From: a bacterium
Lineage (GTDB): Bacteria > Patescibacteriota > Minisyncoccia > Phycocordibacterales > UBA10002
Reading direction: 5' to 3'
NCBI GenBank assembly: GCA_030649775.1
Contig: JAUSFR010000013.1
Span: 1 to 35,161 of the forward strand
DNA length: 35,161 nt
Under the pieces are notes generated by a model. The model ran no database searches and had not been told where the DNA came from. It saw only the letters and a program-made list of their open reading frames with translations. Shown here one piece after another: positions 15,467 through 22,757 of this stretch. How positions within the stretch are numbered: the stretch's first letter is position 1; the number at the start of each line of letters is the position of its first letter. The position numbers were made by a program, and so were the translations under genes.

Positions 15467-16567
15467 ATGTCCACCATTGTCACCGAAGATGTTGAAACAA
15501 TTGTCGCGACGCTCCGAAAGGAAATCGGCGTCCTTGAAGGAAAGACCCTCCTCATTTCCGGCGGGTCGGGTTTTTTGGGAAGCCATTTTCTGGCCGTACT
15601 CGCGCGCCTCAACAAAACGGTATTCACGAAGCCCTGCAAGGTGATAACGCTTGATAACTACGTGACGGGCACGCGCAAAAATCCTTTGGGCGATATTACG
15701 GACGAGAACTTTACGTTTCTTAAGGGTGACATCTGCGCCCCATTACAGGTAGAAGGGCCAGTGGACTACATTATCCATATGGCCGGTATCGCCTCACCGG
15801 TGTACTACATCAAGTATCCGCTCGAAACCATTCACACCGCGACCATTGGTACGGAAAATCTCTTAAAACTCGCTCGCGAAAAAAAATCAAAGAAGTTTTT
15901 GTTCTTTAGCTCCAGTGAAATATACGGAGACCCCGCGCCCGAATCCGTGCCCACACCCGAAACCTACAAGGGCAACGTCTCCTCCATCGGCCCACGCGCG
16001 TGTTACGACGAAAGCAAACGTTTGGGCGAAACACTCTGTATGGTGTACCACTCTCTCTACAAAGTGCCTGTCGTCATCGTACGGCCCTTCAATGTGTATG
16101 GTCCTGGTATGAAGCAGGAAGATAGGCGGGTTATCCCGCAATTTCTCTCGTGCGCCTTCGCGGGCAGGCCTCTCCCGATTCACGGAAGCGGTCTTCAGAC
16201 GAGGAGCTACTGCTACATCACGGATGCGCTTGTGGGATTTTTCAAGACGCTTGTTGGAAAAACAGGCGGTGAGGTCTACAACATTGGAAGCCACGAAGGC
16301 GAAACAAGTCTCGTAAACCTCGCGAATACGATAGCGGACGTGCTTGACCGGAAACTTAAAATCGCCAAGATTCCGTATCCTGCCGAATACCCATCCGACG
16401 AGCCAAACCGAAGATGCCCCGATATCACCAAGGCGAGAAAAGAACTTCGTTATGAACCCGAAGTTGACCTTGAGACCGGTCTTCGGCGTATGATTGCGTG
16501 GTTCAAAGATACCTATAGCCCCGGCGCGGTCAAATCGGTTTCTAAAGCTTCGGCAAAGACGAAATAG
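15467..16567 (+). CDS. UDP-glucuronate decarboxylase-like SDR (UXS type)
   Basis: A 366-residue extended SDR. Rossmann loop GGSGFLGSH (32-40). The UXS-like signatures are ASPVYYIKYPLETI, FFSSSEIYGDP, and the catalytic segment SIGPRACYDESKRLGET with Tyr180 and Lys184. RPFNVYGPGM and PNRRCPDITKA follow. UDP-xylose synthases oxidise and decarboxylate UDP-glucuronate to UDP-xylose or its 4-keto form. The dehydrogenase at 4796 could supply the substrate. An N-terminal helix of about 25 residues precedes the Rossmann domain, and the C-terminus has a Ser/Lys/Ala-rich tail. A dTDP-glucose-dehydratase-like role cannot be excluded. Confidence 0.8.
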   Translation: MSTIVTEDVETIVATLRKEIGVLEGKTLLISGGSGFLGSHFLAVLARLNKTVFTKPCKVITLDNYVTGTRKNPLGDITDENFTFLKGDICAPLQVEGPVDYIIHMAGIASPVYYIKYPLETIHTATIGTENLLKLAREKKSKKFLFFSSSEIYGDPAPESVPTPETYKGNVSSIGPRACYDESKRLGETLCMVYHSLYKVPVVIVRPFNVYGPGMKQEDRRVIPQFLSCAFAGRPLPIHGSGLQTRSYCYITDALVGFFKTLVGKTGGEVYNIGSHEGETSLVNLANTIADVLDRKLKIAKIPYPAEYPSDEPNRRCPDITKARKELRYEPEVDLETGLRRMIAWFKDTYSPGAVKSVSKASAKTK

Positions 16568-16589
16568 CCGGTAGTCGCGCGGTTCCGCT

Positions 16590-18119
16590 ATGTTTCCCTA
16601 TTTCAACAAACAAAACACTCTGCGTTTGTTGCAAAACCCACTCTGCATCATCCTGCTTGGGGTTGTCCTTCTCGGAGTAACCTCGTTTTTGAATGTACCC
16701 ATCGGGAACGATGAAGGCGGATGGGGATATATCGGACGGGCCTTCGCGAACGGGGAACTCCTTCCGTATTCAGGTATTGCGGACAACAAAACTCCGGGCA
16801 TTTTTTATCTGAACGCTTTGTCATACACGCTTTTTGGGGCGAATGTCTGGTTTCCCCGTTTGCTCGCGCTCATCGCCACCGTGCTTACGGCGCTCTTCAT
16901 ATACCGTGCTCTCAAGCACGCCGTCAACAAGCGAACCGCTCTTTTTTCGATGACAGCCTTTCTGCTTTTGATGCCTCTTCCTGCCGTGGACGGGTCATAC
17001 GCGCAAACCGAGACATTTATGAATTTGTTTGTCATTGTCTCTTTTTATTTTTTGGTTGTCGGAAGAACCTGGAAAAAATACACGCTCGCCGTCTTACTTT
17101 CCGGACTTTTTCTCGGTTTCGCTGTCGCGTTTAGACAAAGTGCGATAGTGAGCGTCTTTCCGCTCCTCGTCTTCCTGGCATTTTTTGTGGGTTATGACCA
17201 GAAGCGCTCCCTTACTGGCGCGGGCGTCTTCTTGCTTGGGGCGGGTGTCGCTACCGTACTTTCTCTACTTCCGTACGCGCTCCGTGGCGGACAGTTCATG
17301 GGTTACCTCAATGGCGCGTGGCTGTTTTTCCTCAAGGGTAATGTTGGGGTTATCACGGGTGGGCTTCTTCATAGGGTTTCGGGATTTCTTACCCACTTTT
17401 TTGTTCCCGAAATGTTTTTTCTCGCGAGTTCGGTGTTACTCTTGTGTGTCTTCTTCAAAAAGATAAAGCAGTCGGGACTACTCTTTGCGACCCCGCTTCT
17501 CGTTTGGGTCATTTCGGATTTTCTCTCATATAACCTTGAGGGAACGTATTTTCCGCATCATCTGAAGCTCCTCGTACTCTCGTGGTCCATTGCCTTTGGT
17601 GTTGTTGTGGACTTTTTCTTGAGGCGCGCTTCTTCGGAAGCAAGCGTCCCCGCGCTTACCTCCAAAGTGGATTCTGTGAAAAAAGAGGAGAGGGAAGGAT
17701 TGCACGGCGCTTTCGTGGTGGTGGCTCTTATTGTGTTCTTTGTATGCTTTCAAAATACCTATTACGGAACGGCACGAGCGTTTCTCAAAGGGAGCGTGAG
17801 ACACGATTTTCGGGACACGGGACTACTGGTAGAGCGTATGACACAGCAGGGCGACACCATCTATGTCTACGGCCTCCATACCGGCCCCATCTATTACTAT
17901 GCCCTTCGTAACAGTCCTAGCCGATACTTTGAGACGCAACAGCTCGGGATGGAGGGTGCGCTTCAAGAGCTCCAACGCAAACTTACAGAGAAACGACCGA
18001 AGATTATTGTTGTCCCTCTGGAGGAGGAGGTTCCTCCCTGGCTGTCGGCGTTTCTGGAACAAGGCTACCGTGAGGAGCCCCCGCAGTTTGGATATATGTT
18101 CTTCAAAGACACGCGCTAG
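16590..18119 (+). CDS. GT39-like membrane glycosyltransferase
   Basis: A 509-residue multi-spanning protein. The first outer loop has VPIGNDEGGWGYIGRAF with Asp41-Glu42, then GIADNKTPGIFYLN, both recurrent in bacterial PMT_2-type GT-C enzymes. About ten hydrophobic segments follow, and the C-terminal 120 residues form a soluble part (VYGLHTGPIYYYALRNSPS). It lies 22 bases after the UXS-like gene. Its TAG stop overlaps the stop of the convergent GT2 gene (shared CTAG). It is the third GT39-like gene of the window, beside the third GT2, suggesting matched donor-maker and donor-user pairs. Confidence 0.8.
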   Translation: MFPYFNKQNTLRLLQNPLCIILLGVVLLGVTSFLNVPIGNDEGGWGYIGRAFANGELLPYSGIADNKTPGIFYLNALSYTLFGANVWFPRLLALIATVLTALFIYRALKHAVNKRTALFSMTAFLLLMPLPAVDGSYAQTETFMNLFVIVSFYFLVVGRTWKKYTLAVLLSGLFLGFAVAFRQSAIVSVFPLLVFLAFFVGYDQKRSLTGAGVFLLGAGVATVLSLLPYALRGGQFMGYLNGAWLFFLKGNVGVITGGLLHRVSGFLTHFFVPEMFFLASSVLLLCVFFKKIKQSGLLFATPLLVWVISDFLSYNLEGTYFPHHLKLLVLSWSIAFGVVVDFFLRRASSEASVPALTSKVDSVKKEEREGLHGAFVVVALIVFFVCFQNTYYGTARAFLKGSVRHDFRDTGLLVERMTQQGDTIYVYGLHTGPIYYYALRNSPSRYFETQQLGMEGALQELQRKLTEKRPKIIVVPLEEEVPPWLSAFLEQGYREEPPQFGYMFFKDTR

Positions 18120-18847
18120 TTCGGGATTTTCTTCGGCAACGTTTTTTTGATGAGCCAAAAGTTCTTGAGAATGTGTACGATAATCTTCGGCAATTTTTTA
18201 ACGGGGAGTCCCCGTGAGATACCAAACCTCCGAGGGAAGTGACTCACCGGCACTTCGATTACCTTAAACCCGCCATATACCGCCTTTACCGAAAGTTCTG
18301 CGTTGTTGCAGTACTGCAAGCGCCACTCCTCGGTGAGTAGGAAGGTAACGAGCTTTCGTTTCATCAGTCTGAAGCCACAGTTGCTGTCGTGAAGACGTAC
18401 CCCAAAGTACCACGCGATAAACGTGTTAAAGACGTAGGTCAGCACCAAGCGATACAGCGCGTCCTTGCGCTCTTTTTTCCACCCCACCACCATATCGGCA
18501 TCCTGAAGCTTTTCATACATCTTCCAGAAGTCGTCGGGGTCGTGCTGTCCGTCGCTGTCGCTAAAAAAGATAACCTGATTTTTTGCCGCCCGAAGACCGT
18601 CACGCATGGCGTTTGTGTAGCCACGCTTGCCCTCACGCATATCAAGCGTGAGGTGGTAGGTATCCTTGATAGCGTGCAGGATGTCCTTGGTGCCGTCGGT
18701 ACTGCCGTCTTCACAGACGATACACTCGGACCCGGGGATTTTTGAGATGACCTTCTCGTAGAATTCCTTGATAACCTCTTTGATGCTTCCCGCCTCTTGG
18801 TGGACGACAAGTACGAGCGAGATGGGTTGTAGCGGGTTTGGGGTCAT
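18116..18847 (-). CDS. GT2 glycosyltransferase, DPM1-like
   Basis: A 243-residue GT2 with SLVLVVHQEAGSI, the nucleotide motif IVCEDGSTDGT (Glu in place of the first Asp), metal site FFSDSDGQHDPDD, and the acceptor region SNCGFRLMKR. These are features of polyprenyl-phosphate sugar synthases. No transmembrane helix is obvious; the C-terminus is basic and may bind the membrane. Last gene of the minus-strand operon hddA-gmhA-mutase-GT2, overlapping the mutase-like gene by 4 bases. This suggests its donor could be the heptose nucleotide made by that operon; that is inference only. Confidence 0.85.
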   Translation of the reverse strand: MTPNPLQPISLVLVVHQEAGSIKEVIKEFYEKVISKIPGSECIVCEDGSTDGTKDILHAIKDTYHLTLDMREGKRGYTNAMRDGLRAAKNQVIFFSDSDGQHDPDDFWKMYEKLQDADMVVGWKKERKDALYRLVLTYVFNTFIAWYFGVRLHDSNCGFRLMKRKLVTFLLTEEWRLQYCNNAELSVKAVYGGFKVIEVPVSHFPRRFGISRGLPVKKLPKIIVHILKNFWLIKKTLPKKIPN

Positions 18848-20157
18848 AACCGATTTAATTTTTCGGCAAGCGCCATAGCATGTTCAATAACTTTGTCGGA
18901 GTTCATATACTCAAACTCGGCAAAACGTCCGCACGATTCAATTCCGTTACTGCGTAAATATGACAGGACCGAATCGGTGTCCTTGCGGTGATTGAGGGTA
19001 TACATGACGTACGCGTATTTTTCTTTTCTGATGTCGGTAAAATTGACCTCTTTCTTGGAATCAATAAAGCCAACCCGCGCCATATCGGACACACACCGTT
19101 CTATAATCTGTTTCGGGGTCATTGTGTCGTAGCGGTCGTGCTCCCTAAAGGTTACCTCAAGCATAAAAGTGGACGACCCGGGTTTGTGGTAATGTCTACC
19201 CATAAAATCGAGCTTGCTCATCCGGTGAAAGATAACATCTTTTTGGGGCACGTTAAAGGCAAAATGCTTTCCCACGTTTTCTTTTTTGACGTTTACGATG
19301 ACAATATAAATAGAATTGTAGAGTAAGCGGTTTACGGCACTCATGATGTCTTCCGGCACGGAGGGGAGTATCCGCATCAGTTCGTGGATGGGCATACAGC
19401 TTATGATACGGTCAAACAAAAACTCCCCGGTGGGCGTTTTGACGCTCCACTGACCACCTTTTTTTACCACGGCTGAAGCTCCACTCTCCGCGTAAATCTC
19501 CACTCCTTTTTTCTCTATCTTTTTCTTTACCGCGTCAATCATAGATTGATATCCGCCCTTTTTGGGGTAGTGGAAAAAGAGCTGGTGGAGATACCCCTCG
19601 GAATATTTGCCTTTGGCGGAATTGATAATGTCTTCATCGGGCGGTCTCGGGATACGGCCGACCATCTGGGTGTCCAGCATCGAGGGGTCAAATTTCCAGA
19701 TTTTTTCGTTGTAGGGCTGGAGATAGGTGCGCGTGATACCTTCACCGAATGTTTTCAGAAAAAAGGCGAGCATATTTTCCGCGGGCATGTCTTTATACGG
19801 ATTGTGCAAAAAGGAACTTAGACAGTAGGCAATTGCCTCTTTATCCTTCAGTTGACCCAAAAAGTTCTCAAACGGATACGTGATGTATTTTCCGTTAAGA
19901 AAGATGAGGTTTGAGCGCTTCATCCGATTGGTCGGGGTGATGGTGGTCATGTAGTCCAGCACTTTTTGGTTTTTGGAGAACATAATATGCGGGCCGATAT
20001 CGTAGGTTACCCCGCCCGCGCTGTAGGAACGGCAGAGTCCTCCGACTTTCTTTTCCTTTTCCAGAATGGCGATATCGGGTTCATGCAAAAAATCCGCGAG
20101 ACTAAGTCCCGCAATACCTCCGCCCAAAATCCCTATTTTCTTTCGCACGATAGCCAT
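18844..20157 (-). CDS. UDP-galactopyranose-mutase-like flavoprotein
   Basis: A 437-residue FAD-dependent enzyme. The N-terminal dinucleotide fold is KIGILGGGIAGLSLADF. EKEKKVGGLCRSY and TYDIGPHIMFSKNQKVLDYM follow, like the FAD/sugar region of UDP-galactopyranose mutases and protoporphyrinogen-oxidase-fold relatives. Further on are NGKYITYPFENF and YNEKIWKFDPSML, both mutase-like. Such enzymes interconvert pyranose and furanose forms of a nucleotide sugar. The gene sits 7 bases after gmhA and overlaps a GT2 by 4 bases, in a heptose operon. A non-galactose substrate is therefore worth considering. The alternative is a general amine-oxidase-fold oxidoreductase. Confidence 0.75.
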   Translation of the reverse strand: MAIVRKKIGILGGGIAGLSLADFLHEPDIAILEKEKKVGGLCRSYSAGGVTYDIGPHIMFSKNQKVLDYMTTITPTNRMKRSNLIFLNGKYITYPFENFLGQLKDKEAIAYCLSSFLHNPYKDMPAENMLAFFLKTFGEGITRTYLQPYNEKIWKFDPSMLDTQMVGRIPRPPDEDIINSAKGKYSEGYLHQLFFHYPKKGGYQSMIDAVKKKIEKKGVEIYAESGASAVVKKGGQWSVKTPTGEFLFDRIISCMPIHELMRILPSVPEDIMSAVNRLLYNSIYIVIVNVKKENVGKHFAFNVPQKDVIFHRMSKLDFMGRHYHKPGSSTFMLEVTFREHDRYDTMTPKQIIERCVSDMARVGFIDSKKEVNFTDIRKEKYAYVMYTLNHRKDTDSVLSYLRSNGIESCGRFAEFEYMNSDKVIEHAMALAEKLNRL

Positions 20158-20164
20158 AGAGTAA

Positions 20165-20728
20165 TCAAGACGTCTTTTTAAAATGGTCGGTGATAAGATG
20201 GAACACCATCATATGGATATCTTCCACCACTCCGTAGTCGTTACTTTCGACGACGAGGCAGTCATCCACGAGTTTCTTTGCTTTTCCTCCCTCAAACCCG
20301 AACATTCCGAATGTGTCCACCCCCATCGATTGGGCAACCCGTATAGCTTCCAAGATGTTTGGCGAATTTCCGCTCGCGGAAATCGGGATAAATATATCAC
20401 CCTTTTGTGCAAAGTTCTTGAGTCCCTCGGAGAATACATAGTCGTACCCCGCGTCGTTCCCCCATGCCGTGAGGAGTGGTACATTGTCGCTTAAGCATAC
20501 GGCTCGTATTCCTTTTTTGGCTTTCCCTACAAGAATGGTTTTGCCCAAATCACACGCGATATGCGAAGCGGTGGCCGCACTCCCGCCGTTTCCGGCAAAG
20601 AAAACGCGTGTACCCCCTTTGAGCGCCTTTCCAAGTTTTTGCTCCAAGCGCGCAATCTTTTGCGCGTCAATCGTGTCCAGCGTCTTTCGTAGTCGGCTCA
20701 AGTAGTGTTGTGGATTGAATGCGCTCAT
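20165..20728 (-). CDS. gmhA: Sedoheptulose-7-phosphate isomerase GmhA
   Basis: A 187-residue SIS-domain protein of the usual GmhA length. It converts sedoheptulose 7-phosphate to D-glycero-D-manno-heptose 7-phosphate, the entry step of nucleotide-heptose synthesis. Phosphate-binding motifs are FAGNGGSAATASH (44-56) and ISASGNSPNILEA (116-128). The GNDAGYDYVFSEGL segment is typical of the family, and EDIHMMVFHLI supplies the C-terminal catalytic Glu/His region. It overlaps hddA by 4 bases, as in known heptose operons. It is the only isomerase for the two heptose cassettes of the window. Confidence 0.92.
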   Translation of the reverse strand: MSAFNPQHYLSRLRKTLDTIDAQKIARLEQKLGKALKGGTRVFFAGNGGSAATASHIACDLGKTILVGKAKKGIRAVCLSDNVPLLTAWGNDAGYDYVFSEGLKNFAQKGDIFIPISASGNSPNILEAIRVAQSMGVDTFGMFGFEGGKAKKLVDDCLVVESNDYGVVEDIHMMVFHLITDHFKKTS

Positions 20729-21708
20729 TCGTGAATGAAGATTATTTTACTACCTTCCGGCTCAAAGCAGACCGGTACAGGTCGAAGTTTTGGAAGCGCC
20801 TTTACAATGGCCTCGTGTCTTTCGAGAGGAGCGTAGAACATTAAAAAACCTCCGCCTCCCGCGCCGAGCACCTTACCGCCGAGTGCGCCATTTTGTCGGC
20901 CTACGGTATACCACCTGTCTATGTCGGGGGAGGTGATACCCGTCGCCATCTCTTTCTTGTACATCCAACCGGTATGCAAAATGTCTCCGATACCGCCAAG
21001 CGCATTTTTTTGGAGTTCGGTATGAAAGTCGTGAGCGAGCGCGACCATTTTTTTCATCAGCGTGAAGAGCTTTTTGTTTTTGTCTAAATTCGCACTTTGC
21101 TCCGAGAGCACACCCGACGCCTTTCGGCTAATTCCCGTATAGAGGAGCAAAATGTTCTTCTCAAGGTCGCGTTTGGTATTGGGAAGGCACACCACCGGAT
21201 GGACGCTCACGCGATGGTCTTCGTGGAACAACATCTTGTTAAACCCGCCGTACGCTACGCTGTGCTGGTCCTGTCGCCCGATAGGCTCTTTCAGTATATC
21301 CATCTCAATTTCGCAGGCTTGCTTCGCGAGTGACCTCGGCGAGCTAAACTGCCGATTGTACGCCTGGAGGGCGTTTAAGAGTCCCACCGTAAAGGCGCTT
21401 GAGGAGCCAAGGCCGGTGCCCTTTGAGGGGATATCGGCAATGGAGGTGATTTCCACTCCGCCCGGGATATTTAGTTTTCGGAGCACTTCGCGGACAATCG
21501 GGTGCTTGATACGCTCGGGCCTTCTCACATTTTCTGTTTTGGAGTAGCTTAACCGAATGTCGCCATCAAATTTCTTGTTGACGGTCACGTAAATATATTT
21601 ATCAATCGTGCTCGTGATGACCGCGCCTTCGGACCGCTCATAAAAAGACGGCAAATCGCTTCCGCCACCGACAAAACTCATTCGCAGGGGTGTTTTGGAA
21701 ATAATCAT
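20725..21708 (-). CDS. hddA: D-glycero-alpha-D-manno-heptose-7-phosphate kinase HddA
   Basis: A 327-residue GHMP kinase that phosphorylates heptose 7-phosphate at C1 to the 1,7-bisphosphate. It begins MIISKTPLRMSFVGGGSDLP, the hallmark HddA N-terminus. The ATP loop is PSKGTGLGSSSA (94-105), the GRQDQHSVAYGG segment holds the catalytic Asp147, and the C-terminal GHMP motif is GAGGGGFLMF. First gene of the minus operon hddA-gmhA-mutase-GT2. A TTGTCA/TAGATT promoter lies 28-57 bases upstream. It resembles, but is clearly distinct from, the kinase at 32457. Confidence 0.92.
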   Translation of the reverse strand: MIISKTPLRMSFVGGGSDLPSFYERSEGAVITSTIDKYIYVTVNKKFDGDIRLSYSKTENVRRPERIKHPIVREVLRKLNIPGGVEITSIADIPSKGTGLGSSSAFTVGLLNALQAYNRQFSSPRSLAKQACEIEMDILKEPIGRQDQHSVAYGGFNKMLFHEDHRVSVHPVVCLPNTKRDLEKNILLLYTGISRKASGVLSEQSANLDKNKKLFTLMKKMVALAHDFHTELQKNALGGIGDILHTGWMYKKEMATGITSPDIDRWYTVGRQNGALGGKVLGAGGGGFLMFYAPLERHEAIVKALPKLRPVPVCFEPEGSKIIFIHE

Positions 21709-21735
21709 AGTCGTAAAAACTCGTGTGTACCTAGT

Positions 21736-21765
21736 AATCTAGCACCTCGTGGCGGGAATTGACAA
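21736..21765 (-). promoter_or_regulatory. Candidate promoter of the hddA-gmhA operon
   Basis: On the minus strand TTGTCA (21765-21760), an 18-base spacer, TAGATT (21741-21736), 28 bases before the hddA start. Its -35 shares bases with the -35 of the divergent GalT-like gene. Confidence 0.45.
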
Positions 21766-21786
21766 ATCACATTAAATCAGTATAAT
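21759..21786 (+). promoter_or_regulatory. Consensus sigma70 promoter of the GalT-like gene
   Basis: Exact TTGACA (21759-21764), a 16-base spacer and exact TATAAT (21781-21786). The 5' leader is about 50 bases, ends in GAAGGAG and contains a three-codon ATG-TCC-TTT-TGA at 21795-21806. This is the best promoter in the window. Confidence 0.8.
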
Positions 21787-21844
21787 CACCCGAAATGTCC
21801 TTTTGAGAGAGAGGCAGTCAAAAACCACAAAACGAAGGAGAACT

Positions 21845-22702
21845 ATGCACAATATCAGTCTGACCCTCACCGGTCAGAAGGTTACTGCGGGCGGAACACG
21901 TCAGCCGGTCACCAAACGGATGATAACGAGGCCGTGGCAGGCGCTACAGCCGGCGGGGGGAACCGTTTGTCCTTTTTGCCCACCGGAGCGCAGTGGCAAA
22001 CTGGACAAGCTGGAGGCACAGGGCGAAGTCATTGAGTGGTATCCGAGTAAGGAAAACTACAAGTTGGTTTCGCTCAAAAACATCTTCACCCCGTTCCTCT
22101 ACCACGAACTGCTGGTTCCGAAAGATGAGCACCTGTGGCCGAGTAGCGTAACCGAACTTGCGGAGGTGCTGAAAATCATTTTCCGCATTCTGCGAGAACG
22201 GGTGTTTCCAGTCAGGGGCGTAGAGAGCGCGCAATTCGGCTTCCACCATGGTCAGCATGCGGGACAAAACATGTCGCACCCGCATTGGCACATCATAGGG
22301 AGCGACTGGCCAACACACAGTGAGTGCGAGTGGTGCGAATGGCGACAAAAAGAAAGCTCCATTCTTTTTAAAAGTGAATCGTTCGTCGCTCTGCTTGATG
22401 GTGTCCGTGCGGGCGAAACCGTTATCGTCAGTCGCGTCCATCATCAGAAATGGGAGGGAAAGGAAGACGAGATAGCGGACAGGCTGGGGCAAGTGGTACG
22501 GCTGTTCCAAGAACGCTTCAACAACCCCGACTTCATCATAAGTTCCGCTCTGGAGTCAGGTGGTCACTTCTGGCTGTCCTATACCCCCATTTTGAACCAG
22601 TGGGGATGCACCGAGGTTCTCGCCACAAGAGGGCTCGGTCCGTACGCTCACCCATGTTCGCCTGAAGCGATGCTTCAGTACCTTCGCACAGGGAAGCTTT
22701 AG
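21845..22702 (+). CDS. GalT/HIT-superfamily nucleotidyltransferase-like protein
   Basis: A 285-residue protein related to galactose-1-phosphate uridylyltransferase and the HIT superfamily. It has a zinc knuckle CPFC (Cys42, Cys45), the active-site histidine motif SHPHWHI (His145, His147, His149) and a second pair CEWC (Cys161, Cys164). The histidine would carry the nucleotidyl intermediate. It is shorter than classical GalT (about 340-350). The ATG at 21845 is preferred because GAAGGAG lies 4 bases upstream. A TTG at 21803 is in frame but lacks such a site. Its own strong promoter and terminator, and divergence from hddA, make it a one-gene unit. The substrate could be a sugar 1-phosphate of the heptose or hexose pools, or it may be a nucleotide hydrolase. 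Confidence 0.75.
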   Translation: MHNISLTLTGQKVTAGGTRQPVTKRMITRPWQALQPAGGTVCPFCPPERSGKLDKLEAQGEVIEWYPSKENYKLVSLKNIFTPFLYHELLVPKDEHLWPSSVTELAEVLKIIFRILRERVFPVRGVESAQFGFHHGQHAGQNMSHPHWHIIGSDWPTHSECEWCEWRQKESSILFKSESFVALLDGVRAGETVIVSRVHHQKWEGKEDEIADRLGQVVRLFQERFNNPDFIISSALESGGHFWLSYTPILNQWGCTEVLATRGLGPYAHPCSPEAMLQYLRTGKL

Positions 22703-22722
22703 GCTTCACCACGCAAAACTTC

Positions 22723-22757
22723 TAGCCAATCTTTCCACGCGAAGATTGGCTATTTTC
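22723..22757. terminator. Bidirectional terminator between convergent genes
   Basis: TAGCCAATCTT (22723-22733) pairs with AAGATTGGCTA (22742-22752) across an 8-base loop, and ATTTTCTT follows on the plus strand. It ends the GalT-like transcript. The minus-strand fusion gene stops inside the right arm, so the same hairpin also serves it. Confidence 0.8.

Noticed and set aside
18389-18745. 118-codon open frame antisense to the GT2 gene
   Set aside because: Shadow of a real gene; long antisense frames are common here because of codon composition. No motif.
21795-21806. Three-codon ORF (Met-Ser-Phe-stop) in the GalT-like leader
   Set aside because: Noted as a possible leader peptide, but too short to call and likely by chance near the transcription start.
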